Below are positions 17,715-27,751 of a stretch of DNA of 64,000 nucleotides, piece by piece (position 1 is the stretch's first letter; every line of letters starts with the position of its first letter). Under the pieces are notes generated by a model, which saw nothing but the letters and a program-made list of their open reading frames with translations, did no database searches and was not told the origin of the DNA. Source of the DNA: JACKHO01 sp041398745 (lineage in GTDB: Bacteria; Planctomycetota; Planctomycetia; Planctomycetales; Planctomycetaceae); contig JAWKUB010000004.1 of NCBI GenBank assembly GCA_041398745.1, positions 682,001-746,000 of the forward strand, given 5' to 3'. The translations under genes and the position numbers were made by a program.

Positions 17715-18959
17715 TCAGTCCGAACCCTGAGTTGGTTCTTCGCCTCGTGGCACAATGAGGACACCCGAGCGAATTTGATCGGCGGGATGCTCAATGACCA
17801 CCTCTCCGGCTTTCAGCCCGGAGACTACCTCGGCCTCCTGTGAGTTGCGGTGTCCGATTTCGACGTGACGCAATTGTGCCTTCCCGTCGGTTGCGACAAA
17901 GACAGCCCAATTTTCGCCGTCTCGGAATAGGGCGCTGGTGGGCAACTTGATGATGTCGTCCGCCTCCCAAATGACAATTCTGGCTTCCACACGGAATGCG
18001 TCTCCCAGTCCCTGGCGACGTTCGAGGGGTTCGTCAAACTTGATGATGACATTGACCCGCTGCTCCTCGACTCCCAATGCTGAGACACGAGTGAAGCCGG
18101 ACGGTTCAATGAGCTGAACGAAACCATTCAGCGGCTTCTCGCCGCCCCAGTGTTCGACGCTGACCCGTGCTCCCGGCTGAACTTGCACAGCATCGGTCGA
18201 CAACACGTCGACTTCCACTTCGAGATCCGTCGTGTCACCAAGTTCCAGCAGCGGTGTCCCTGGCTGAACGACAGCGGCACTCTCCTGCAATACACGCAGC
18301 ACTCGACCATTAATGGGCGAGACGACATCAAAACGGACGGTCTCAGGAGGGATCATCACTTTGTGAAAACGTGAGGGCCGCCTGAGCTTGCTCCAGTTCA
18401 GACGCTTAGCAATTTGCTCGCCAAACTTCGCAGAGGACACTCTCCGTCTGCGTGCGAAACACGTCAATGCCGTTTCCAACTGCTGCTCGTCCCGCCACCA
18501 CCTGCCAACAGCTTCTCTGCCCGATCCATTTCCAGGCAAGCCAATTCCAGGTCGGCCTCAGCCTGACGAACTGCGGTTTGCCTTTTTCAACAGCCGACCC
18601 GGCCGCTTTTACCAGAGCTGGTTGTTGCCAGCTGTCGTCGGTTTAGCAATGCGGGTCAATCGGTTCAATGACTGCGAGAATACTTCGCCAGCTGCACCTC
18701 ATTACTGACTCGCAAAACCAATTCTTCGCAGTTTGCCGTTCAGCGGAGCGGACACCACATATCTGTCCTGCACCGCGGCTTCAACATCTCTGTCCACGGT
18801 GACTCCATGTGCCCGACAGTGACAGAAACCATGTCCACTGCAATGGGTGATGGCTGCGCCGCTACGACCACGGCAACGACGAGGCCAAATCACAACGAGC
18901 AACAACAGCAGCCGTCCAACGGTCATTCTCACTGAACTTCTCGATTTCCGTTCAGTCAC
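17715..18959 (-). pseudogene. Decayed efflux periplasmic adaptor (membrane fusion protein) gene
   Basis: The 3' part (stop at 17715, continuous to about 18380) encodes typical HlyD/RND adaptor sequence: lipoyl-like VVSPINGRVLRVLQESAAVV, barrel blocks, and KLPTSALFRDGENWAVFV near the end. The 5' part (18702-18959) encodes a membrane segment and RYVVSAPLNGKLRRI in another frame. The middle coiled-coil hairpin (AELELACLEMDRAEKLL and EQQLETALT) can be read only by switching frames several times with stops between. Such multiple frameshifts mean the gene is dead. A degenerate IS3 element starts 75 bp upstream. No inner-membrane pump is adjacent. Confidence 0.75.
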
Positions 18960-19032
18960 TTATGGATGAGGGTACTAAAAAGTCTATCGAAATCCGAGAA
19001 ACGGGCCGCTCACACTTCCGGGCAAGACATAA

Positions 19033-20293
19033 TGAGGTGCTTGGGATTTCGTGAAGTGTTGTGTCTTATTTCCGCGTGGTCTGTTGTTCGAATTGGTGGG
19101 GTGATTGGTAGTTCAGGGCGGAGTGTTTGGTGTTCGAGGTTGTAGTAGCTGAGGTAGCTGTGGATTTCGAAGCGCGGGCACACTCGCTGTTTTTGTATTC
19201 GGTGATTTCCAGCTCCGTCTTGATGGTTCCGAAGCAGCTTTCCAGAAATGCATTGTCATAGCAGTTGCCGGGTGCGCTCATGCTTTGCAGGATGCCGTGG
19301 CGACGCAGTACCCTGCGGTATTTCTTGCCGGCGTATTGTCCGCCTCGATCGGTGTGATGAAGGAGGCCAGGCCTATTGCGTGAGCGGATTGCATACTGGA
19401 GAAGCGGCGAGCACGAGGTCTGTCGTCATGTCACCACGCACATCCCAGCCAACAACACGCCGAGAGTACAGGTCCATAAGTAGAGCCAGACAGGCGAACT
19501 GTCCCCGCTGACAAAGCGGCAATACGTGATGTGTCACCGACCCACACTTCATTGATCTTAACCGGTTGTGGACACCAGGAGGTTGTCGTTGTAACCCAGT
19601 GTGTGCCTGCTTTCCGTGGTTCGGGGCTTGAACGACTTGGGCTGTATAGCTCTGGAGACCCAGTGTTTTCTACACTCAGAGACTCGATCCAACACAGAGA
19701 ACATTGCGTTCCTGCAGTTCCGCCGCGATGCGACGTGCTCCGCAGCGTTGCTTGTGTTGATGAAAGATCTCACAAATCATCGCGTGTAGCGGTTCTTCCT
19801 GCTCTCTTGAGGAGACACTCTTTCACGCTTCCAGGCGTGAAAGCCAGACCGAGAAACGTTCAATGTGCGACACACCACACTCAGAAGTTCCCCTTGAAAA
19901 ATCACCCGCTGAATTGCTGCGTAGACGTCGGCTACCCGCTGCGGCTGAAAATGGACAAGGCTTTAGGATGTCACGCTCCCGCTCGATTCGCCGGAGTTCC
20001 TCCCAGTTGCCGCACCCGGCGCTTCCAGTGACTCGGCCGCCACTCCTGCCTGGCTGATGAACTCCTCGCCTCCAGCGGCACAACAGATTCACGCTAGAGA
20101 GCCCCAGCCGCTGTGCCACCGCCGGGGCCGACTGACCATCCAAGTGCAACTGCACAGCATCCCGCTTGAAATCCTCGGTGTACGTACGACGCTCCCGCGT
20201 CTTCGTTTTGGTACTCTTTCCGCGTGCCATCGGTCTTCCTCCCGACCACACAGAATAAGATTTCCAACTGTCCACGAAATCCCAAGCACCTCA
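19033..20293 (-). mobile_element. IS3-family insertion sequence, degenerate
   Basis: 1261 bp with perfect terminal inverted repeats (19032-19053 against 20273-20294, ends TGAGGTGCTTGG...) and a 3-bp direct repeat TAA immediately outside (19030-19032 and 20294-20296), the usual target size of IS3 elements. The ends are intact but both transposase frames are broken. Confidence 0.85.
19066..20230 (-). pseudogene. Broken IS3 OrfA/OrfB transposase
   Basis: OrfA starts at 20230 (MARGKSTKTKTRERRTYTED, a helix-turn-helix with LHLDGQSAPAVAQRLGLS) but loses its frame around position 20060. OrfB is seen only as fragments; its C-terminal end at 19066-19281 keeps MSAPGNCYDNAFLESCFGTI, the DDE region with the catalytic Glu, then changes frame before the final KHSALNYQSPHQFE block. 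The loss of frame in both orfs indicates an inactive copy. Confidence 0.8.
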
Positions 20294-20402
20294 TAAGCAC
20301 GGAGACGACCGCTTCTCCTTCGCAAATCCTCGGCGTTACTGGGGACACTGACGTCAGTCGGACCGGACAGGTGACAATCGTCGCGTCGAGAAAGGATGGT
20401 TC

Positions 20403-20843
20403 ATGACGACCACATACTATGTAAAGCGCAACAACAGAGTACATGGCCCAATGACGGGGAAGGCTCTGAAGCGGCTCGCGACGGAAGGTAAACTGAATGC
20501 ACAGGATTTGGTCAGCAACGACCAAGAAAACTGGATTATTGCAGCAAAGGTAGGCGGACTGACTTTTGGGATTGTGAATGAGTTCGGGGAAGCAGAAGCT
20601 GACAGGGCAGAGCCTGTTCAATCACCGAATCGACGAACGGCAAAGGATCCGAAACCGGAAAGCGCTGCAACACAATCGACCGAAGAGGACTTCGCAGAGG
20701 GTGACGATTTCATGCTTGGGGGCAGCATGCGCGGGATGATGGCCATCGAGGCCGCTGATTTTAGTAGCAGTGGGATCTGGAATTGGAGTGTCCATTTTCA
20801 CAGAAGAGAAGAGCCAGGGCTTCGGAGTTTTGATTCAGAATAG
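20403..20843 (+). CDS. GYF-domain protein, N-terminal part (gene probably split by a frameshift)
   Basis: 146 residues. Residues 1-55 form a GYF_2-type domain (YYVKRNNRVHGPMTGKALKR and LVSNDQENWIIA), an adaptor fold common in planctomycetes. A polar linker rich in Glu/Asp follows. From about residue 120 the sequence loses character (IWNWSVHFHRREEPG) exactly where the overlapping +1 frame becomes protein-like, so the true gene probably continues into 20770-21426. The IS3 end lies 110 bp upstream. Confidence 0.55.
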   Translation: MTTTYYVKRNNRVHGPMTGKALKRLATEGKLNAQDLVSNDQENWIIAAKVGGLTFGIVNEFGEAEADRAEPVQSPNRRTAKDPKPESAATQSTEEDFAEGDDFMLGGSMRGMMAIEAADFSSSGIWNWSVHFHRREEPGLRSFDSE

Positions 20844-21426
20844 TTGGGTCTTTGGCACTCTTGTGCTCCTGTTTGCATTCGTAATCGGGAGCTTCATCTA
20901 CGGCATTGTGTCTGGAAAAGGCACCCACGAAAAACTCTTTCTGAGACGTAACAGTACCGGCAGGCTGAGTCTGTCTCGGGAAAAATGTGTGCTATTCAAG
21001 TCCATTTCAACAAGCCATGACCCATTGGACCACTATGATCAAATCGCCTACAGGATTGCGGGTGAAGTTTATGAGGTGGGATTAGTGGGGCCACCGGGAC
21101 AAGTTGACGGAGACATCCTCTTATCGAAGATTGAGGGTGAAAAGTCCGCAACGGAATTCATGAGTCGACTCAGCGATTTCACTGGGCTGAGCACGGTCCA
21201 AGTCGAGCGTCCGATTTTGGAGGGAACCATTAGTGACGAAACGGCTCAGGCGGTCGACAACCTCGTTGAACAATTCACTCAGGGTGCCAAGATTGCTTTC
21301 GTCTGCGGCGCTCTGGCGGTCATGGCATGGTTGCTTTGGATGTTTGGAGGAAATGCCTGCGTACTTGTCACGATAGCGTTGTTCTTGGGCGGCGCGACAT
21401 ATCTGTTTCGTCGGTACGTGTCATGA
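20770..21426 (+). CDS. Membrane protein, probable C-terminal part of the split GYF-domain gene
   Basis: 218 residues in a different frame overlapping the end of 20403-20843. The GTG at 20770 has no ribosome site and a stop lies five codons upstream in this frame. Segments: one membrane helix (VFGTLVLLFAFVIGSFIYGI), a soluble middle domain, and two C-terminal helices (IAFVCGALAVMAWLLWMF; ACVLVTIALFLGGATYL). The GYF-plus-membrane layout resembles the intact protein at 27752-28870. A single frameshift near 20750-20770 would explain the two frames; a sequencing error or translational frameshifting cannot be excluded. Confidence 0.55.
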   Translation: MGSGIGVSIFTEEKSQGFGVLIQNSWVFGTLVLLFAFVIGSFIYGIVSGKGTHEKLFLRRNSTGRLSLSREKCVLFKSISTSHDPLDHYDQIAYRIAGEVYEVGLVGPPGQVDGDILLSKIEGEKSATEFMSRLSDFTGLSTVQVERPILEGTISDETAQAVDNLVEQFTQGAKIAFVCGALAVMAWLLWMFGGNACVLVTIALFLGGATYLFRRYVS

Positions 21427-21594
21427 TATTGAGGCCAAAAGTGCAAAGTCGAGGTTCTTAATCGCCGCATTGCGTCCTTGTAGACGCCTGACGCTGAACG
21501 GCCAAGCTGGATAGGCGAACCATCAAGCGTCCCCAGTCTTCCGACCGCAGTAGCCCATGAAAAACGGACAGCCTTCACGATTTTGTTTGCATCG

Positions 21595-21631
21595 TGGTTG
21601 CACGGCATTTGCAAAGAATCCCGTGCAACCA
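21595..21631. repeat. Perfect 10-bp inverted repeat
   Basis: GGTTGCACGG and CCGTGCAACC are separated by about 15 nt, downstream of the split GYF gene. No T-run follows, so it is not a canonical terminator. Confidence 0.45.
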
Positions 21632-21644
21632 AGGCATCAAAAGC

Positions 21645-21678
21645 AAAAACGCCAGTCCCAATGAAGGACCAGCGTTTT
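21645..21678 (-). terminator. Rho-independent terminator after tRNA-Leu
   Basis: On the minus strand a stem of about 13 bp including two G-U pairs (AAAACGCTGGTCC with GGGACTGGCGTTTT) ends in a T-run, about 40 nt downstream of the tRNA. Confidence 0.8.
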
Positions 21679-21715
21679 GGCGTAAACCGTTGTCGTAATG
21701 CCGTTTTCAATGAAA

Positions 21716-21797
21716 TGCGAGAGACAGGAATCGAACCTGCACACCTTTCGGTACTGGAACCTAAATCCAGCGCGTCTGCCAGTTCCGCCACTCTCGC
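21716..21797 (-). tRNA. tRNA-Leu (anticodon TAG)
   Basis: 82 nt with acceptor GCGAGAG/CTCTCGC, anticodon stem CTGGA/TCCAG around TTTAGGT (anticodon TAG), a long variable arm typical of leucine tRNAs, and T-arm GCAGG/CCTGT around TTCGATT. The discriminator is A and CCA is not encoded. Confidence 0.93.
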
Positions 21798-21854
21798 GGT
21801 GGGGCGTTTTATCACACATTCCGAGCGGTTAAGCAAGCGTTAGGGCGTCCACAT

Positions 21855-22682
21855 CTATTCTGCCGGGCTCAGTAACTCGAATTCTGCGAACACGGGACAG
21901 TGGTCGGATGCCAGCGGCTCTTCGATGACCTTGTGGGAGACGAGACGAAAGTTCTCGCTGGGCCTGCGGAAAATGTAGTCGATCCGGGACCGGGGATTGG
22001 TCGACGGGGCTGACGGCACCGGAGGCGATTCGAGTGTGGGCGTCCACTTCTCGAGCAGGACCTGGATCGGTTCTTCATCTGGCTGGGCATTCATGTCGCC
22101 GGCAAGAATGGTTGGTGTGGAATCATCGTCATCGGCAAACAGGTCATTGATGGCATGAGCCTCTGCGACCCGGTCTTCCGGGACGTTGTGTTGAAAATGT
22201 GTGCTGATGAAACGAAGCTTCTGGCCTGCGGTCGTACGGACCGTGACGACAATTGCACCGCGGGGATACGTCGTTCTTTCAGTAGTCGCCTCGGTGTAGG
22301 GCAACGGATGAATGGCCACGTCGAGAATATCGAACCGCGTCAGCACGGCATTGCCGAAGAGGCCGCCCTCGTAGTGCTGCGTTGGACCGAAGCGGCCTGC
22401 CATGCCGGTCAGTTCGGCGAGCCTTTGTGCCTCGTGAACCCGGCCCGACCGCTTTACCCCGACATCGACTTCCTGCAGCGCCACCAATTCGGGATTCGAC
22501 GCCTTGATAACGTTTGCCAGTCGCTCGACGTCGTACTTGCCGTCGGTCCCCTGCCCATAGTGAATGTTATAGCAAAGTACCCGGATGGTCTCCCCTGCCC
22601 TGCCCTGTCCGGTGAACACGGCGATTACGACAAGTGTGGCTGCGAATCGACAGAGGAGTTGAGTGATATTCTTAATGGTCAT
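21855..22682 (-). CDS. Secreted endonuclease/exonuclease/phosphatase-family hydrolase
   Basis: 275 residues with a signal peptide (LLCRFAATLVVIAVFTGQG). The EEP fold motifs appear in order: VLCYNIHYGQG (Asn), ELVALQEVD (metal-binding Glu), FGNAVLTR, FISTHFQ, TILAGDMNAQP (Asp/Asn), SRIDYIFRR and the closing SDHCPV (Asp-His). All catalytic residues are present. Substrates in the family range from nucleic acids to phospholipids and inositol phosphates. Export suggests a periplasmic phosphodiesterase or phosphatase. The gene follows the secreted protein at 22707-23534 by 24 bp, probably in one transcript. Confidence 0.85.
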   Translation of the reverse strand: MTIKNITQLLCRFAATLVVIAVFTGQGRAGETIRVLCYNIHYGQGTDGKYDVERLANVIKASNPELVALQEVDVGVKRSGRVHEAQRLAELTGMAGRFGPTQHYEGGLFGNAVLTRFDILDVAIHPLPYTEATTERTTYPRGAIVVTVRTTAGQKLRFISTHFQHNVPEDRVAEAHAINDLFADDDDSTPTILAGDMNAQPDEEPIQVLLEKWTPTLESPPVPSAPSTNPRSRIDYIFRRPSENFRLVSHKVIEEPLASDHCPVFAEFELLSPAE

Positions 22683-22706
22683 TCGAAGTTCTGCCTGCGG
22701 AGTTTG

Positions 22707-23534
22707 CTATCTGTCAACTGGAGGATCGACTTTCTCCAAGTCGAACAGGCCGTCGTCGATTTCCTCGTTCAAATGGACATTACTGATGGTGACAAATTGT
22801 TTTTGACTCGGGAATTGTCCGTAGTATCGCTGAATCGCAAGCTGAGCAGGATACCAGTTATCCCCCACCTGCTGCATGTCAACCTGCATGAGGTCTTCAA
22901 TCAATCGGCCTTCATAGAGTCCTCGATATCGAATCCTTACTACGCTCGGTCCCTTGGTCTCGTCGATCCACACAGTCGTTGAGTACGTATCACCGCTCCT
23001 CAGCTCAATTCTCACGACTTCCTCACCGTTGAGCACATCTCTTTCGAAGGCCGTACGCTCAAATCGAGCGTCCGTCAGCAAAGTGTCTTTCAATGTTCGG
23101 TGATATAAACTCATCGGAGAAGTTGCGACAATCCCCAAAACTCGCAGGTCGAAGACCAGCCCGGCATCCCAGTCGACTGGATTTACCTCGATGTCCCCCC
23201 AGCGTGAAGAATTGTCAGCGGCACGTGTTACCAGTCGTCGGCAGTACACGTGCATGTCGTCCTTGACGAAGATTGCGGGCCGCTGCCTCGCGGCCCGTTC
23301 GCGGTCGAATCTTATTCTGTCTCCCTTCTGCCACACTTTCCACTTGAGAGTGGTTCGCCCCCCGCGCTTCTCGGAAATCTCAGCCTGGATATTCACCAGC
23401 GATTCTCGATACGCCAAAACTTCGCGTTCGAGCTTCAATGCCTGCTCGGTGATGTCGTCCTGAGAATGTGCTCGTTGGCCAGCCACTGAAAACACGCCGA
23501 TTACGACAAGTGCCGATGAAATGTACCAACGCAT
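22707..23534 (-). CDS. Secreted protein of unknown function (possibly LolA-like)
   Basis: 275 residues from ATG 23534, preceded by GGTGGAGGGA; a GTG 12 nt upstream is less likely. The signal peptide ends near QRAHSQ. The mature part alternates beta strands, for example TTLKWKVWQKGDRIRFDRE, VVRIELRSGDTYSTTVWIDE and PSVVRIRYRGLYEGRLIED. The pattern of strand-rich sequence with a statement-like WIDETKG recalls LolA/outer-membrane lipoprotein-sorting folds, but no diagnostic motif is seen. Confidence 0.6.
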   Translation of the reverse strand: MRWYISSALVVIGVFSVAGQRAHSQDDITEQALKLEREVLAYRESLVNIQAEISEKRGGRTTLKWKVWQKGDRIRFDRERAARQRPAIFVKDDMHVYCRRLVTRAADNSSRWGDIEVNPVDWDAGLVFDLRVLGIVATSPMSLYHRTLKDTLLTDARFERTAFERDVLNGEEVVRIELRSGDTYSTTVWIDETKGPSVVRIRYRGLYEGRLIEDLMQVDMQQVGDNWYPAQLAIQRYYGQFPSQKQFVTISNVHLNEEIDDGLFDLEKVDPPVDR

Positions 23535-23655
23535 TGCTCCCTCCACCTAAGAACAAATAAGAAACGCATAAACTCTTAGCTCACTATGCGCCTCCTCGCA
23601 CGGCTGCGTCAAGTTCGGCGAGTAAAACCGAAGGAGACGTTTCGCTCACCCCGAG

Positions 23656-24606
23656 TCAACCGGCCGCCGCTCCTTCTTTCGGCTGGAGTATGAGCCGCAT
23701 GGCAGCATCGAGTGGCATGTCCGTACTGATTTGTCGCATGCCAAAGCCGGCACCACGGCAGGTTGTTTCGAGTTCGCGCTGCAGGTCGGCAAACTCGCGG
23801 AGATAACTTTCCTTGATGGAATCTGCGGGAACAGAAAGGGTGTCGCCGGTTTCCAGGCCGACAAACTCCGTCAGTCCGCCGAAGGGGAACGAAATCTCGG
23901 CGGGGTCGAGCACGCGAATCAAGCGGAGTTCCTGTCGACGATAGCGGAAGTGCTGAACCACACGGCGGAATTCTTCGACGTCGACAAACCCGTCGCTGAA
24001 CAACATCACCAGCGTTCGTGGCGGGAGACGGTCGGCCACGTCGTGCAGCGTTTGCCAGACGGTGTCCTCGCCGCCTTCGGTTGGATCATGTTCACTTCTC
24101 TGACTGACGATTTTTTCCAGGTGCCCGTGCAGCGATGTCAGCATGTGCCGCATCCAGCCGGACTGACTTCCCGGCGGGAGCCATACGTCGGCTTGTTTAT
24201 CGAAACAACAAAGCCCGGCTTCATCTTGTTGATGCTGGACAATCCACAACGTCGCCGCCGCCAAAGTCGCCGCGTATTCAAGTTTGGACAGCGGTGAATT
24301 GGCCGACCTGTACGTCATGCTGCCAGAGCAGTCGAGCAGAGCACTCAATCGGAACCGGGTTTCATCTTCATACTGCCGGACGTAGTGTCGATCGCGGCGG
24401 GCAAACAACTTCCAGTCAATGTGCCTCACATCATCGCCGGGGACGTAATCGCGGTGCTGGGCAAACTCGACAGAAAACCCGTGCCGCGTGCTGCGATGCC
24501 TTCCCGCCAGCACACCTTCTACTACGGCTTCAACGCGGAGCTGCAATCCCTGCAAACTCGCAATGAAGGCGGGTGAAAGCACATTTCTGGAAGTTTCGGT
24601 GGACAT
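23656..24606 (-). CDS. DUF58 (von Willebrand factor A-like) protein
   Basis: 316 residues from ATG 24606 (MSTETSRNVLSP), chosen because DUF58 proteins begin like this; the frame is open 147 bp further. The signature RDYVPGDDVRHIDWKLFAR lies around residue 60-80, followed by the VWA-like metal site LLDCSGSM (DxSxS) and later MLFSDGFVD. DUF58 proteins usually stand next to a MoxR ATPase and membrane VWA proteins in a chaperone-like system. No MoxR gene is present in this window, so this copy is separated from partners or works alone. Confidence 0.85.
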   Translation of the reverse strand: MSTETSRNVLSPAFIASLQGLQLRVEAVVEGVLAGRHRSTRHGFSVEFAQHRDYVPGDDVRHIDWKLFARRDRHYVRQYEDETRFRLSALLDCSGSMTYRSANSPLSKLEYAATLAAATLWIVQHQQDEAGLCCFDKQADVWLPPGSQSGWMRHMLTSLHGHLEKIVSQRSEHDPTEGGEDTVWQTLHDVADRLPPRTLVMLFSDGFVDVEEFRRVVQHFRYRRQELRLIRVLDPAEISFPFGGLTEFVGLETGDTLSVPADSIKESYLREFADLQRELETTCRGAGFGMRQISTDMPLDAAMRLILQPKEGAAAG

Positions 24607-24834
24607 TGTCCGAACCTGCCGCACCACTGCGTTGTCAATGGGATGGTTACTGCCTCGAGATGCTGCCTGAACCAGTTTTTCAAAAACTGATCTTGCCAAC
24701 TCTTCCGAGATAGTAACAATAACGGCACTGAGGTTGTGCCGCACGCAGCACAACGGACAATTAGCCCACGAAGGAACCGGATCTTGGCGAGCTGGTTGAA
24801 GTGGGGTGGTTTAATTCAGAAAGGAGGTGGTCCT

Positions 24835-24879
24835 GTGGAATACGATTGTAGTAGCCAAAAACGAGGTGGTGCTGTGTAG
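24835..24879 (+). CDS. Micro-ORF (14 codons) inside the candidate RNA
   Basis: GTG start 6 nt after AGGAGGT, reading MEYDCSSQKRGGAV then TAG. The Shine-Dalgarno match is among the best in the window, which is unusual for a random site. It may be a leader peptide. An overlapping frame without a good start (NTIVVAKNEVVLCSNSRRAV) is open to about 24960 and is the alternative reading. Confidence 0.35.
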   Translation: MEYDCSSQKRGGAV

Positions 24880-25001
24880 CAACAGCCGGCGGGCTGTCGC
24901 CGACAGCCACCGAAGTCTGGTCGTCTGCTTGATCGACCAGTCTAAGTCTTCTTCTCTCTAGAAGTGGACTCCTCGGGATCACAGATCCTCGAGCAATAGT
25001 T

Positions 25002-25037
25002 GCCCGGTTGGCTCGCAAGAGTCAACCGGGCCTTTTT
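25002..25037 (+). terminator. Rho-independent terminator upstream of the sulfotransferase
   Basis: A perfect 9-bp stem GCCCGGTTG/CAACCGGGC, a 12-nt loop, then CTTTTT. It lies before a gene rather than after one on this strand, which suggests a separate RNA or attenuation. Confidence 0.8.
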
Positions 25038-25112
25038 CGTTCGGTATTGCCTGTTTTCGACCAAAACCGATACCGTTCCGCTTTGGTAACTGGCTGTCCT
25101 GGAACGGATTCC

Positions 25113-26123
25113 ATGAACATCCTCAAACGCGCACTTTCCTCCGCCCGCATTCGTTTTCGCCGCCTCGTGAACCCGGTTCTTCTTCGGAACACCGCGAGGC
25201 AGTTGCGACTAGAAGACACGTTTGTCATTGCGGGGTCGAACCGCAGCGGCACGACCTGGCTGCAGGAAGTGGTTGCGACCTTGCCGGGTACAGTTACAAA
25301 CTTTGAACCACTGCACATTGATGTCGTTGGACCTGCCCGAGAGGCTGGGTTTCACAAACTGAGTTACCGGGCTCCCACTTCCACTGACGAACAGGGGCTT
25401 CGCTACCTCGATGGAGTCCTCAGCGGTCGCGAATGGCACGGATACACGGCCCAGTTCAATACGTTTGCCGGTTGCCTTGCGCCGAAGAATCTGGTCGTCA
25501 AATTCATCCACGCCAACGGTCTGATTGACTGGATGTCGCGTCAATTGCCCATTCGGCGCCCCTTGGTTGTGGTACGACATCCCGCGGCAGTCAATGCATC
25601 GGTCCTCACAAAACGATGGGATCTCAGCGACCTGAAATCCACACTGCTCCAGTCGGAGCTCGTGGCTGCCTCGCCCGAACTTCAACAGTACATTAACAAT
25701 CTCAATACGCCGCTGGAACAATTGACCGCCCGCTGGTGCCTGGAGAATGCGGTTCTGTTCAAAGCGGGAAGTGATCGACGCTTTGATTTGGTAACTTACG
25801 AATCCCTCGTGCTCGGCGGCCCCGCGGCTCTCGTTGAGATGTTCGAAAACTGGAATACCGAGCCACCTCCCGGAATCGCCAAAGCGCACAGCCGTGACAG
25901 TTGGATGACCGCTGAAAACGCCTCCTACAACTCGGCTCAGCAGCGTCTGGCCAAGTGGAAATCTCAGATTACTCCGCAGCAGACCGCTGACATTGTGCGG
26001 GTCATTCGCGACTTTGGGATCGATTTCTATAGCGAATCGACGGTTCCCAACGAGGACCGGTTCGTCAACTGCCGAGCCGATGGTCTGCTGAACACTGCAC
26101 AGGCAGTAAGTCGCGCCGCCTGA
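25113..26123 (+). CDS. Sulfotransferase
   Basis: 336 residues from ATG 25113; the frame is open upstream through the terminator, which argues against an earlier start. The PAPS 5'-phosphosulfate loop FVIAGSNRSGTTWLQEVVA lies at about residues 37-55, and the 3'-phosphate-binding region PLVVVRHPAAVNAS at about 150-163. Family enzymes move sulfate from PAPS to hydroxyl or amino groups of sugars, lipids or proteins. Planctomycetes are rich in sulfated-polysaccharide metabolism, but the acceptor cannot be read here. Confidence 0.85.
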   Translation: MNILKRALSSARIRFRRLVNPVLLRNTARQLRLEDTFVIAGSNRSGTTWLQEVVATLPGTVTNFEPLHIDVVGPAREAGFHKLSYRAPTSTDEQGLRYLDGVLSGREWHGYTAQFNTFAGCLAPKNLVVKFIHANGLIDWMSRQLPIRRPLVVVRHPAAVNASVLTKRWDLSDLKSTLLQSELVAASPELQQYINNLNTPLEQLTARWCLENAVLFKAGSDRRFDLVTYESLVLGGPAALVEMFENWNTEPPPGIAKAHSRDSWMTAENASYNSAQQRLAKWKSQITPQQTADIVRVIRDFGIDFYSESTVPNEDRFVNCRADGLLNTAQAVSRAA

Positions 26124-26258
26124 CAGGCTGGCAACTTGATGGAACAGTTTCTTAACCCTCTCGGGCAAAGCCTTGGGGAGTGGCGGAATCGAGTTTACGA
26201 GATTCCGGGGCGGGCTCGGCGATGACTCAGTTCTGGTCGTTCGTCCAGCGACAATCGT

Positions 26259-26330
26259 CCGGTGGCACAGACATTCCTGTCTGTGAACTCCCGTCCGGTG
26301 GCACAGACATTCCTGTCTGTGGACTCCCGT
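26259..26330. repeat. Tandem pair of the CACAGACA palindromic repeat
   Basis: Two 36-bp units (26259-26294 and 26295-26330), nearly identical, each with CACAGACA-TTCC-TGTCTGTG. The same unit recurs at 29841, 45771, 61007 and, degraded, elsewhere. The rest of 26124-26438 shows no gene. Confidence 0.8.
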
Positions 26331-26438
26331 CACATCGAATCTTGCTTGTGTAACGCCTGAGAGTGGAGCCGGGGGGCCGACTGGGTTACCATTCCCGATT
26401 GGTCGGAAGTTTTTTAACCCCAATCACGGAAACGACAA

Positions 26439-27479
<1,041 letters not shown>

Positions 27480-27508
27480 TTGGAAATCTTTGCTGAGTAA
27501 GTAACACA

Positions 27509-27544
27509 TGACCGTCCGAACCCAATTCGGACGGTCATTTTTTT
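27509..27544 (+). terminator. Rho-independent terminator after fbaA
   Basis: A perfect 12-bp stem TGACCGTCCGAA/TTCGGACGGTCA with a five-base loop and a run of T, 30 bp after the aldolase stop. Confidence 0.9.
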
Positions 27545-27751
27545 ATGTGCCGGGTGATTTGAACAGCAATGGGTGGCGGGCCGCTCGATGAACCCGTTGT
27601 ACAGATGCGGGGAGAATTGCGTTCGAATCGCTGCAAAAAATTAAGGTCGACAAGCCCCCGGTGGACTTCCACCTGTGTATCGGTGTGGCTTCCGCCATCG
27701 CGGGGCACCCCGCCACCCTTCGTGCCTCAGAGCGTGCCACCCGACCCGGTA

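Larger units (their letters stand above)
24822..25037 (+). ncRNA. Candidate structured RNA or leader with a micro-ORF and terminator
   Basis: No ordinary gene fits here, yet the plus strand shows dense structure. There is a strong AGGAGGT at 24822-24828, a nearly exact direct repeat GAGGTGGTSCTGTG at 24824-24837 and 24863-24876, a GC-rich hairpin around GGCTGTCG/CGACAGCC (about 24892-24911), a second hairpin CTGGTCG...CGACCAG, and a perfect terminator (stem 25002-25010 with 25023-25031, five T). The terminator ends 75 bp before the sulfotransferase start. The whole could be a free small RNA or an attenuator for that gene. Confidence 0.5.

Noticed and set aside
26259..26330. Tandem 36-bp repeat considered as a CRISPR array
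   Set aside because: Only two units with no unique spacers; the same palindrome is scattered singly elsewhere.
25209..26423. Minus-strand open frame of 404 codons
   Set aside because: Antisense to the sulfotransferase with its PAPS loop, and it runs through the tandem intergenic repeats, translating them as a repeated peptide.
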